Below, in pieces: positions 1-8,188 of a stretch of DNA of 10,931 bases. The notes below the pieces were generated by a model that made no database searches, was not told where the DNA came from, and worked only from the letters and a program-made list of their open reading frames with translations. Position numbers and translations under genes: made by a program. The stretch covers positions 43,577 to 54,507 of the forward strand of contig NW_003123422.1 in the NCBI RefSeq assembly GCF_000003605.2, in the 5' to 3' direction. The stretch comes from Saccoglossus kowalevskii (lineage: Eukaryota > Hemichordata > Enteropneusta > Harrimaniidae). Within the stretch, counting starts at the first letter, position 1, and each line of letters begins with the position of its first letter.

Positions 1-675
1 CATGTACTATACCAAAATTGTATGAATAAATCATTTTTCAAGACCATTGCCCACTTTGACTACATGTACTATACCAAAATTGTATGAATAAATATTTTTT
101 AAGACTATTGCCCACTTTGACTACATGTACTAGACCTAAATCATATAGATAAGTCATTTTTCAAGACTATTGCCCACTTTGACTACATGTACTATGCCAA
201 AATTGTATGAATAAATCATTTTTAAAGACTATTGCCCACTTTGACTACATGTACTATACCAAAATTGTATGAATAAATCATTTTTCAAGACTATTGCCCA
301 CTTTGACTACATGTACTATACCAAAATTGTATGAATAAATCATTTTTCAAGACTATTGCCCACTTTGACTACATGTACTAGACCTAAATCATATAGATAA
401 GTCATTTTTCAAAACTATTGCCCACTTTGACTACATGTACTATACCAAAATTGTATGAATAAATCATTTTTCAAGACTATTGCCCACTTTGCCTCCATGT
501 GCTAGACCTAAATCATATAGATAAGTCATTTTTCAAGACTATTGCCCACTTTGCCTACATGTACTACACCAAAATTGTATGAATAAATCATTTTTCAAGA
601 CTATTGCCCACTTTGACTACATGTACTACACCTGAATCGTACGGATAAAGACTTTTTTCAAGCCCACTTTGACTA
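1..675 (+). repeat. 62-bp minisatellite, about 11 units
   Basis: Units start at CATG(T/C) positions 1, 63, 124, 186, 248, 310, 372, 434, 496, 558 and 620, so the period is 62 bases (61 for the second unit). Every unit ends in a well-kept block, TTGCCCACTTTGACTA, while the middle comes in two types. Type A has ACCAAAATTGTATGAATAAA and type B has ACCTAAATCATATAGATAAG. The order is A A B A A A B A B A, followed by a diverged, shortened last unit. The array starts at the window edge and may extend further. It lies within or beyond intron 4 of the EF-hand gene. Confidence 0.95.
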
Positions 676-1307
676 CATCTACCAGATTCTGTCGTAAATT
701 CGCCTATCCGAAAAATCGCCCTGGGCATTTTCACAGCTGGTAGGCCCTTATTAGGGGTTTTCAATGCCGGCAGTTGGTCCACCCAAAACAAAAGACACTA
801 TTGCAATTTATTAAATTTTATACATTTTGTTCTTGCTGGATTAAAAAGTAGACCGCGCAGCTTTCTCCCAAATATTAACCAATGAAAATGATGAATGATG
901 CCAACGTGTTCAAATTACCATAGCTCATTTAAATATGTCAATGTTATTGAACGCAGCACGGAAGAGATTTGCCGATGTTGTTGTACGATCTTTTGGCTTG
1001 GATTTTGATGGGAAGGCAACATGATTTGTTTTTAAATAAACAAATTAGTCGTTTTCAAAAGATAAACTGAGCATTTGAAGAATAACATTGTTTACAGCGA
1101 CAACACCTCATTGTCGAAACGGAGCTACCCATTCACGCTAGTCACAATAAACATCAATACTCTTGAATATGCGTCATTGACTACTGCTAAACTTTTGGGC
1201 ATGAGAAATGATTAAAATAACACCTTAAAAAACTGCTGAAAAATCATCCTTTTTTTAAAAACCAAACAGCCGTTTAACGACCCTGGGCCAATTTACAACA
1301 GAAACCG
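676..1307. other. Unassigned DNA between the minisatellite and a solo unit
   Basis: This is single-copy-looking, moderately CpG-containing DNA with no convincing exon. The part next to the array (about 680-790) is GC-richer and open on the minus strand for a short distance, but that frame runs into the repeat and shows no known motif. Because repeat units lie on both sides, the segment may be the interior of a mobile element or a remnant left when the array shrank. Confidence 0.4.
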
Positions 1308-1368
1308 GTACTATACTAAAATTGTATGTATAAAATCATTTTTCAAGACCATTGCTCACTTTGGCTAC
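1308..1368 (+). repeat. Solo copy of the 62-bp minisatellite unit
   Basis: A type-A unit, from GTACTATACTAAAATTG to the ATTGCTCACTTTGGCTAC end, stands alone about 630 bases from the array, in the same orientation. It differs from the array consensus at only a handful of positions and lacks the first CAT. Confidence 0.85.
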
Positions 1369-1480
1369 TGACCTGGGTTGATTTCACTCTGTCATCTTTC
1401 TCATGATATTCTAGCAACAGATGAGAGGCAAATTTATCCTGAAATCAAGAAAAAGGAAAAAAACTTGAAATGAGTCACCA

Positions 1481-1536
1481 TAGAGATGAAAATGATTGAT
1501 AGTGAGTAATATCACACTGTGTATACTTCATCTCTA
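1481..1536. repeat. Small inverted repeat in intron 4
   Basis: TAGAGATGAA at 1481-1490 is repeated in inverse as TTCATCTCTA at 1527-1536, a perfect 10-bp stem with a 36-base loop. It lies about 60 bases inside intron 4 from the exon 4 donor. Function is unknown and chance is possible. Confidence 0.4.
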
Positions 1537-1595
1537 CCATATCAATAAGTGAAGTCACATCCAAAGTTTCCATAGCAACTACTATCACTACTTAC

Positions 1596-1649
1596 CCAAT
1601 CTACTTTCCCATCCTTGGTTACATCTATTTTGTCAAAAAGTTCACCAAA
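1596..1649 (-). CDS. Exon 4 of the EF-hand gene, canonical EF-hand loop
   Basis: 54 bases (18 codons, residues 94-111) lie between a TTTCAG acceptor (1650-1655) and a GTAAG donor (1595-1591). The peptide is FGELFDKIDVTKDGKVDW. It contains the entering helix FxxLFDKI and most of a canonical 12-residue EF loop: Asp102 at position 1, Thr104 at 3, Asp106 at 5, invariant Gly107 at 6, Val109 at 8 and Asp110 at 9. Position 12 (expected Glu) lies in the next exon, outside this window. An intron splitting the loop just before its last ligand is unusual enough to be useful for matching orthologues. Calcium binding is likely but unproven. The gene continues beyond the left end; I found no further exon in 1-1590. 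Confidence 0.8.
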
Positions 1650-2645
1650 CTGAAACATAATGAACAAAAAAATTTAATTTTTAAAAAATTTTGCAGAAAG
1701 AGTACAACCTAAAATGACATCATGCAATCTCAGACATACTCAGGTAATGACTTTAGGTTTAACTTGAAACTATTTCAAAATTCATCGTTTGTGTGTTTAA
1801 TGTGGATCACATGCAATGTGTGTAAAATACATTGTTAAACATAAAATTATTTCCCAAGACTATCTAAATTTGTTTTTATTTTGTCAATGACAGTTTAATA
1901 TCTAAAATTCCAATTATCTAAACTGGTATTGTCACCATCAGCAGCTAGTGTCAATCATAAGTAAATGTAACAACTGAATGTTCAGGTTAATGTAAGAAAT
2001 GTGATTCAAAGAGTTGAGTAATATAAATGACACATATAAACCCTCACAACTATGGTAAATGTGTCTCACCACTGTAAACAGATGCGTTCTCTGCTATGCT
2101 TTAATGCACTCCCCCCCCCAAAAAAAAGACAACTTCAAATAGCGTGTAGTGAACGCAGAATAACCTTTTCACCACCAGACTTTCTTGCCCAAATTGTTTC
2201 TGCACTTTTTTTCTATATTCTTCAATATTTCTGGAAATGAACCCTAATTTTGAAGCCAACAGGCATAATTAGAGTTGATTTTTGATTTTTACTCCAAAAA
2301 TGTGACTATTTTCATTCCAATCTTCTGAAGAAAAGTGCAGACAATAAACAGGACTATTTTGTGAATTTGTGATGAAAAGAGGGAACTGGTGGTGAAAAGG
2401 TTGAAGTGACTGGATGAAATTAACAAGATGTTTGTGATAGTTGATGGAGTAAAAAATTTAACTTATTCACACAGTTTGCTTTTGTCAAGATACTTGAAAA
2501 TGGTCTGTACTGGGTGATGAAAAGTAAATTATTCATGAGAATAACAAACAGTTTTTTAAAGCAGGCACAACATTTGGGTTTTCATCACAGAATGCATAGA
2601 CAGTACAAGTGTTTTTAAGTGTCAATAGTGTGACTAATATCTTAC
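1650..2645 (-). other. Intron 3 of the EF-hand gene
   Basis: The intron has GTAAG at 2645 and TTTCAG at 1655-1650, phase 0, 996 bases. It is AT-rich with no gene or repeat element recognised. The only simple-sequence feature is a C9/A8 run at 2111-2127, a likely length-variable site. Confidence 0.7.
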
Positions 2646-2741
2646 CTCTTCTTTGGATCCTTTTGTCAATATAAGTGCCAAAGCTTCAACAAACTGATCT
2701 CTGGTCAGACTTAGTTTATTATCATAGCCATCTCCCTCAGC
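2646..2741 (-). CDS. Exon 3 of the EF-hand gene, degenerate first EF-hand
   Basis: Exactly 96 bases (32 codons, residues 62-93) lie between a TTTGCAG acceptor (2742-2748) and a GTAAG donor (2645-2641), with phase 0 on both sides. The peptide begins AEGDGYDNKLSLTRDQFVEA and ends LALILTKGSKEE. With the end of exon 2 it makes a helix-loop-helix: the loop region EGDGYDNKLSL is acidic but lacks the regular calcium-ligand spacing, so it is probably a structural or degenerate EF-hand. The following D-Q-F-V-E-A-L helix is typical of the exiting helix. Known family members pair a poor first EF-hand with a better second one, as seen here. Confidence 0.8.
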
Positions 2742-3989
2742 CTGCAAATACAGAAATACACACTTAGTATTCATTAAATTTTCACTACCATATGATAGTC
2801 TCATTTTGGAATATAACCAATAGATTTTGTTAACAGTAATTTTTGAAAGTATTTCTAAATTCAGATTTTAGTGAGCAAGTATTAAGTAAACAACCTAACA
2901 GTCAAAATACCTCCGCTGTCTTTGTAGAGTGTCTTCCTTAAAACAAAGTGGATAATGTTTTGTACAATGAGATACCAAGTATCAAATGTACAAGTTTTTT
3001 ATAGAATTGTTGATGGATGGACAATGAACAATCACCTATATGAACAGTTCCACTCTGTCATATTTGATGACAGCGGAGTTAAAAAAAGGTTGTGATTCTT
3101 TATTAGGGCAATCTTTTTTTGAATTGCTGATTGGACATTTAGGAAATATAAACAATTAAGCCAATTTAGCATAACCATGAATACAATAGAGATAATTAAC
3201 ATACTATAATGTTATGCAAATTAATTCATAATATTTTTCTTGGGAGAATAATACGGTAACCGTAGACCACATCTAGAGGTAATTCCAAATGAGAGTATCC
3301 AAAACAATAAGAATCTATATTTGTATATTTTTCACATATTTATCATAAGTTTTCACGAACATTTCATCTTTTGGAGTGCAAATTGTTGCTGCAATTTTGT
3401 GATAGACAAACATTGGTAAATTTTGTGCAACAGTGAAAATGTTGAAACTTAAAAAATTAAAAGTGAAAATTAAATCCTTTTCTTGGGGATGGAGCTACGT
3501 CACAGATTATTCTATGTTGCTAAGACGCGCACTACTGTACAATGTATTTCTATGGCTCGGTGCAAGCTGCTGTGGAACTTCAGTAGGATCCAGAGAAAAC
3601 AGCAAAAACTCAACTAGGTGACAGTCCCGAATAAGCAAACTTATATGTTGCACATGTAGAGGGTCTCAACAACTAGCACAAAATACTGCGTATTGAGAGT
3701 TTGGGGCTTTTGTTTTTTACCAGTGATGGTTGTCAGGTCATGAGATGACCAGAATACAGCAATTATAGGATTCCAAGGTTCCAAGAAGCACTTTATATAT
3801 ATAAATATATACTATATACTGTATGTCACTTTTTTTCTGTATGTGATCATGTATTGATACTATTATATCATCATTTTCTTCCAGAAATAATGTGTATAGA
3901 AGTATTAATGTACATAAACTAGCAATCCATTAGACCACTTATAAGTTACATGTACATGTCTGGACTGAGATGTCCTACACATATCTTAC
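2742..3989 (-). other. Intron 2 of the EF-hand gene
   Basis: The intron has GTAAG at 3989 and TTTGCAG ending at 2742, phase 0, 1,248 bases. It contains a MITE-like inverted-repeat element (2911-3078), an AT dinucleotide tract around 3794-3820, and a somewhat GC- and CpG-richer patch at about 3485-3620 that includes a TGACGTA motif in reverse. That patch has an open frame on the plus strand but no family resemblance, so it is not called a gene. Confidence 0.7.
2911..3078. mobile_element. MITE-like element with terminal inverted repeats
   Basis: CTCCGCTGTC at 2911-2920 is matched in inverse by GACAGCGGAG at 3069-3078. A second matching block inside (GAGTG on the left, CACTC on the right) extends the arms with a length difference between them. 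The interior has no reading frame. The size (168 bases) and lack of coding sequence fit a non-autonomous DNA transposon. No clear target-site duplication was identified. Confidence 0.45.
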
Positions 3990-4086
3990 CATGAATGCTA
4001 CTTGTAAATCTTGCAAGTCTCTCATATTTAAACGATTTTCTAATTTGACATAAAATGACATCACAGATGTACCACCAACGGATTTC
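3990..4086 (-). CDS. Exon 2 of the EF-hand gene
   Basis: The exon is 97 bases long: one base completing Lys29, then 32 codons (residues 30-61). It is bounded by a TTTGCAG acceptor (4087-4093) and a GTAAG donor (3989-3985). The peptide runs from KSVGGTSVMSFYVKLENRLN into MRDLQDLQVAFM. The second part, an amphipathic L-x-D-L-Q-x-AF helix, resembles the first EF-hand helix found near the N-terminus of WDR49/WDR64-type ciliary proteins (recalled family pattern, not searched). The exon is open only in this phase relative to its neighbours, and both splice sites are strong, so the exon itself is well supported. Confidence 0.78.
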
Positions 4087-4168
4087 CTGCAAATAAACAA
4101 CATCAAGTTATAAGAATAATTCAATGTAAACATTAAATTTACAAGTAAATACTATAAAATGACTAAAT

Positions 4169-4344
4169 TTCACTGGGTTTAAATTTCACTGATTTAGCAT
4201 TTCAGGCATATTCAGTAGGTTTTAAACTCACGGTTTTATCATTTAGATAATATTTTCTATGCTAAATTTTACATAAATATTCACTGTATTTTAATTTAGC
4301 GCATTTTCCAGTAAGCGAAATAAGCAAACTTAAAACCCAGTGAA
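4169..4344. mobile_element. Foldback or MITE-like element with imperfect inverted arms
   Basis: CACTGGGTTT at 4171-4180 is matched in inverse by AAACCCAGTG at 4333-4342. The similarity continues inward for about 25 further bases with mismatches. A second, inner inverted pair is GCTAAATT (4261-4268) and AATTTAGC (4293-4300). The interior is AT-rich and non-coding. Nested inverted repeats of this size are typical of non-autonomous DNA transposons in animal introns. Confidence 0.5.
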
Positions 4345-4996
4345 TAATTACCCCGTAACCATTTTGCAGTACACAATCATTTATCATTCAATCAAAACTG
4401 GCTTATTTGTTTCACAGCCATGTCTAAGAGGTTATTAGATGTCAATCCTGTAATATTGCACAGTTTTAATATTCACAAAAAACGACTCAGTATGATGAAA
4501 TATGACAGGGCTTGTCATGAAATAACCTTTAATTATTAAATTACTGTATTTCATGATAGACCATCATTTTATGCTAATAATTAAGCTTTAAGTAGTATTC
4601 AATCAGTACTGGTACATGGGGAAAACAAATCATGTGACAGTAACATGTTTATCGAAGCAAGAGTTTCAGACCGAATAACAAGAATTATTCATTTGCAATT
4701 CACACTAAGTCATATTATACCAGTGTATCAGTGGCGTGAATACATTACTGTGATTGCAGGAAACCCTGTTTTAATTTATGCAATGCACTGTCTGTTTTAT
4801 CATGAGTTTCTATAGTTACAACCCGAAATAAGAATAGCAAGCTGCAATATACTATAAAACATGTTGAAATAGCTAAATGAAATAACAAATTTAGCTGAAG
4901 TGTCAACGATCTCTTTGCTAGAATATACTTTATTTTTAATTAGTAAGATCTTGAATTAGTGAGTACATGTATTTGGAAGTTGTGTTATATCCTTGT

Positions 4997-5230
4997 CTAG
5001 CCAAGAATCATTAAAGCGCGGTGTTGATAAACATTGATTTTCCCACAATCCAATGCATTCTTCAAATGGAAATCACAAGTATGAGGTTTGACCTGGTCGC
5101 GACTTGCACTGATTATCGACGGTGACTTCTTCGATACCTTCCAATCACATGAAAATTGCCTAATTAAAGCTTGGAAACGTCTCAGTTCGTACTCGTTGAT
5201 CTGCGCACCAGTCAAAGTCGCTATCTTCGT
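4997..5230 (-). other. CpG-rich open stretch in intron 1, origin unknown
   Basis: A frame of about 77 codons is open on the minus strand from just after a stop at 5233-5231 to TAG at 4999-4997. It has no suitable ATG near its beginning. The predicted peptide includes LTGAQINEYELRRFQALIRQ and, later, RDQVKPHTCDFHLKNALDCG; I do not recognise a family. The block has well over ten CpGs in 230 bases, including TCGCGAC and GCGCGG, while the surrounding intron has almost none. It could be an inserted gene or transposon fragment, an alternative exon, or an unmethylated regulatory island. The flanking exons join in phase without it, so it is not needed in the main transcript. Confidence 0.3.
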
Positions 5231-6388
5231 TTATATGAGACCCATATATCTCGCACATGTTGGGTTTGTTATGTAAATATGATATGCTCAAATATAATAA
5301 ACAATCTGACACTTCACATAATTATGATTACTTCAGTTTGTCAACTGTTACTATACACTTAGATATTCTTATTTCGGATTCAATACCCATGGATGTTGTT
5401 AATTGGAAATTTTTACAAATGTTGATTTGAATTCAAACAAGAGGTTGTGATTTTTGATATGTACTGCCCTCTTTGTGCAAGGCTGATTGCATGAGGCTAA
5501 GGTCATTCTAAATAATATTCATCTTCACCAGTGATATCAAAGTCACAGTTTCTGTGATTGATCGAACAGTTATCAACTGCCACAATCAACATGAATCAAT
5601 CATTACTATTTATTATTAATATTTTTCCTAATAAATCAATTATTTGGTTTGCGGCCTTTAAGTTTCTGTAGAATCATGTATTTCTAAAAGATGTAATAAA
5701 GGTTATTTAGTTATTAAAGGCCCATATCATTCCCCTTATTAGATATGTGACAATTAGACATATAAAGTTTACAACTAGAACCTAACAATGCAATTCAGTT
5801 CCTTTCAATTCTACACTGTAGCTGTTAATACATCTCCCATCATGTTTCGGTCAAATAGTTTTTGTTAAATTTATAGTCACTATACATACCCCAAAATTGG
5901 ATATATGAAATTATGAATAGTACAGTAACTATTTTAGGCTAAAAATATAAACATAATTGTCCATGTGGAGATTTCGTCATCAAAAAGTCAAAATACACAA
6001 ACACACCACAAATAAGCAAGGTTACGAGCAGGTCACTTGACATGAGCCTTTAAATGTAAACTATAAATACCAGCGTAGTAATAATCTTAATAAATATCTC
6101 AGATAACTAATAAATTTATTGTCTGAGTATATGTATATATAATACCTAGACGTTGAAAGTGTACAATAATATAACTTGACAAATAATGTTTCATAATTAA
6201 TTAATTAATATGTTCTATTTCAAGTCTACAATAACTCGAGTTTACCAGGCTGTTTGTAATTTGTGATACATGGGCCCATGCACCGAGAATGGGTTAGTAT
6301 AGTGGTACAACAATCGTACGTCGGAAAGAAGGTGTCTCCCCGTCATACAAAATGTTTGCAGAATTATAAAAGTCAAGTGCAAACTTAC

Positions 6389-6474
6389 TTGTCTGCGTTC
6401 TTTCTTTCTTTGTCGTCATCTCTCTCCTTCAGACTAGCTCTGGACGGACTACTCATTTTAGCACTCGATGCCAT
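6389..6474 (-). CDS. Exon 1 (first coding exon) of an EF-hand protein gene, WDR49/CFAP337-like
   Basis: This exon carries the start of the protein: the ATG is at 6474-6472 and 28 codons plus two bases (AA) are read before a GTAAG donor at 6388. The peptide starts MASSAKMSSP and continues as a charged, lysine/aspartate/arginine-rich tail (residues 16-29) that looks disordered. The ATG has G at -3 and G at +4, a good Kozak context. The two leftover bases are completed by the single G that opens the next exon, giving Lys29, so the phases match exactly. A second ATG five bases upstream (6479-6477, weak context) opens an overlapping 8-codon uORF that ends in TGA inside this exon. The exon sits at the edge of a CpG-rich promoter region. 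Low complexity gives no function by itself; the assignment rests on the downstream exons. Confidence 0.7.
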
Positions 6475-6908
6475 AACATTAATCAAGCAGATTGGCCGAG
6501 CCTGTCAAATCGTCGTCAACAAAATTGACAAAACCAAAGTTGTCAAATCAGCATATATGTCTCAACAGTTGGGGCAGTCTAATAATATCATGTCTGGTAG
6601 TACTTAGACTTATAACGAGCGATTAAGGTACGATGATTTCACCCGTTAGAAAACAATATCAACAAACCCCGTGAACAGCGCTGATTTGATCGGTGTAAAA
6701 TCCTATTACAGCATACCAATCTCAATACAGTCGGCTTCTGAAACCGCAAACGCACCCACGGTTCTGTCAGGTAATCACATCAAAGCGTAAAATCTCGTCA
6801 TTAAAACAATTGGAGCACGAAATAAAGCATTAACAGCGATATGAATAATTGAAGAGAAACTCAGCCAGCCAACGAAGCCGCCATTACACACCAGCAGCTC
6901 CAGCAAGT

Positions 6909-6916
6909 ATGCAAAT
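6909..6916 (-). promoter_or_regulatory. POU/octamer motif
   Basis: ATTTGCAT on the minus strand is a perfect octamer element, the classic binding site of POU-domain factors. It lies 11 bases from the X-box on the gene-proximal side. An 8-mer in AT-rich DNA can occur by chance, so the position is the main argument. Confidence 0.35.
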
Positions 6917-6927
6917 TAGTGCGTACT

Positions 6928-6940
6928 GTTGCCTGGTTAC
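6928..6940 (-). promoter_or_regulatory. Candidate RFX X-box
   Basis: Read on the minus strand the site is GTAACC-A-GGCAAC. It fits the X-box consensus GTNRCC-N(0-3)-RGYAAC at every position, with a 1-base spacer. RFX factors use this element to switch on genes for cilia. It lies about 455 bases upstream of the start codon. Orientation is nearly irrelevant for this near-palindrome, but the context (CpG-rich flank of a gene whose protein resembles a ciliary family) makes it credible. Confidence 0.55.
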
Positions 6941-7063
6941 TGTTTACACGTTGAATAAAAGGTTGGTGACCCCAGTCACCGCGTCCGGGCCTCATGGTGT
7001 GCTATGAGATATCACAGTCCGATCCTTATTAGAATTACATTTGGTGGCAAAAAAAACAACAAC

Positions 7064-7083
7064 AGCAAATACTAGTATTTGCT
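7064..7083. repeat. Perfect 20-bp palindrome
   Basis: AGCAAATACTAGTATTTGCT reads the same on both strands with no spacer. It lies just outside the CpG-rich promoter region. It could be a dimeric protein-binding site or the centre of a small inverted-repeat element. Confidence 0.6.
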
Positions 7084-7249
7084 ATGTGCATTCTAAAACA
7101 GTTGAGAATGAAATTGAAAAAGCTTATACGGATGATTCATAAAACAAAGAAATAGCTACAAGTCAAACAAAAATATATTCGAAAATATTATATATTTATG
7201 AGACAATATGAAATTTAGAATAATTATCATTATTTTTTTTAAATGCAGA

Positions 7250-7282
7250 CTAATAGTCCGGGACAGACCCGGATTGTATTAG
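7250..7282. repeat. Hairpin-forming inverted repeat
   Basis: CTAATA-G-TCCGGG, a 5-base loop ACAGA, then CCCGGA-TTG-TATTAG. Two perfect 6-bp stems are separated by a small asymmetric bulge. The stem is unusually GC-rich for this AT-rich region. Role unknown. Confidence 0.5.
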
Positions 7283-7283
7283 C

Positions 7284-7935
7284 GTAACATTTCTGTGTGG
7301 TGTTAGACTTGCATACAGTCTCTTAAAAATATTATGTGAATGTGTATAAAGATATATAAAAGGCGAACGACGGATTTCGCGGTAACGCACCATTCACGGT
7401 AACTGGCAAACAAGACACCCTTTGCAATATGGTGTCAGTATAAGATTCGTACCAGGGGCGAGATGTAACTTAATATTTAACTTAGACCTTGAACCCACTT
7501 GTTTGAATTAGCGTTACTAGTAACTAAAATATCAATCATACGAATGAATGGTATATTTTATTTCATCCATTTAGAAAACACGGTTTTTATTCTGGTAAAA
7601 AAATGTTTACAGAGGAATAGAAACAAAAATAATACGGGAAAACATAAACTAAATAGAATTGGTATGAGAATTGACTAATAATCGACCTATCTGTAATTGG
7701 TTACGCCTGGAAAAAATAATTTAAGCATAGAACTTATGATTTAATGAAAGCGATTGGCGACAACTTGAACATTATTTGTTTATTGATTTCATAATTCTGG
7801 ACAAACTTTCTCACACACTTTCTCATCCAACTCTTGTCTTTCTGTTTTATAGTTTTCACGCGTAGTAATGAGCGTATTGCGTCCTAGATTTGGTCACGTG
7901 CCACAAATATCAATATTCGAATTTTAATTTCTGCC
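7284..7935. other. AT-rich intergenic stretch without recognised features
   Basis: No exon, RNA gene or repeat family was recognised here. A CACGTG E-box within CTAGATTTGGTCACGTG lies at 7884-7900, and a near copy lies at 9128-9144 (see findings). Confidence 0.5.
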
Positions 7936-7938
7936 AAT

Positions 7939-8188
7939 TTAATAATGATAATAATTATCTTTATTGCGTTCGTATCCCTTTTAGGATTTTGAATAAAATG
8001 GAATACAGATGCGAAGAAGAACAAACAAAACAATTAAAGTGAGAATAAAAATACACACAAGAAAATAAAACAAATAAAAGTAGAAAAAATAATAATGGTA
8101 AAGTAAATAGGATAGTTTTCCATATTTGTGTTGGTGAATATTTGGTTTACTAATGTTTATATATATGACCTTATCTTGAGTTAGCTGA
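7939..8188 (-). mobile_element. 3' UTR and tail of the degenerate LINE
   Basis: Downstream of the last ORF2 stop, the minus strand runs through T-rich DNA to CGCAATAAAG (AATAAAG at 7965-7959), then to a tail of irregular TAA/TTA triplets (7958-7939). An AATAAA-type signal directly before a short triplet tail is the usual 3' end of several animal LINE clades. With the coding relic, this makes a 3' LINE fragment of about 650 bases, truncated on its 5' side. Confidence 0.65.

Larger units (their letters stand above)
4087..6388 (-). other. Intron 1 of the EF-hand gene
   Basis: This 2.3-kb intron is bounded by GTAAG at 6388 and TTTGCAG at 4087 and interrupts a codon after its second base. It is AT-rich and CpG-poor except around 5010-5240. 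It contains the foldback element at 4169-4344 and the CpG-rich open stretch, described separately. The parts 4345-4990 and 5240-6380 show only AT-rich DNA, including TTAATTAATTAAT near 6197-6209 and the 10-bp palindrome AACTCGAGTT at 6233-6242. No further exon, RNA gene or clear repeat was seen in them. Confidence 0.7.
6475..7010 (-). promoter_or_regulatory. CpG-rich promoter and 5'-UTR region of the EF-hand gene
   Basis: The sequence upstream of the exon 1 ATG is visibly richer in CpG than the introns and the flank beyond it, with clusters such as CCGCGTCCGGG at about 6979-6989 and many single CpGs from 6490 on. No TATA box is evident in minus orientation, consistent with a CpG-type promoter. 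It contains an X-box and an octamer motif, listed separately, and a GGTGAC-CCCA-GTCACC hairpin at 6965-6980. The transcription start is not visible; it probably lies between 6490 and 6910. A 5'-UTR intron cannot be excluded. Confidence 0.5.

Noticed and set aside
588-791. Minus-strand open frame of 67 codons at the array end
   Set aside because: Half of it is minisatellite sequence, the rest shows no motif, and no splice sites connect it to the EF-hand gene.
2052-2240. 62-codon plus-strand frame in intron 3
   Set aside because: Contains the C9/A8 homopolymer run and no motif; antisense to the gene.
3433-3621. Plus-strand frame of 62 codons in intron 2
   Set aside because: Begins in lysine-rich AT sequence and has no family resemblance; antisense to the transcribed gene.
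5088-5362. Two overlapping plus-strand open frames in intron 1
   Set aside because: They are shadows of the CpG-rich minus-strand stretch, with no better coding features.
6263-6607. 114-codon open frame on the plus strand
   Set aside because: It lies antisense over exon 1 and the promoter of the EF-hand gene. The minus-strand exon has matching splice phases and a good start context; the plus-strand peptide has no recognisable feature.
6965-7040. Possible tRNA-derived SINE or tRNA-like fragment (GTCCGATCC resembles a B box)
   Set aside because: No matching A box at the right distance and no cloverleaf could be drawn.
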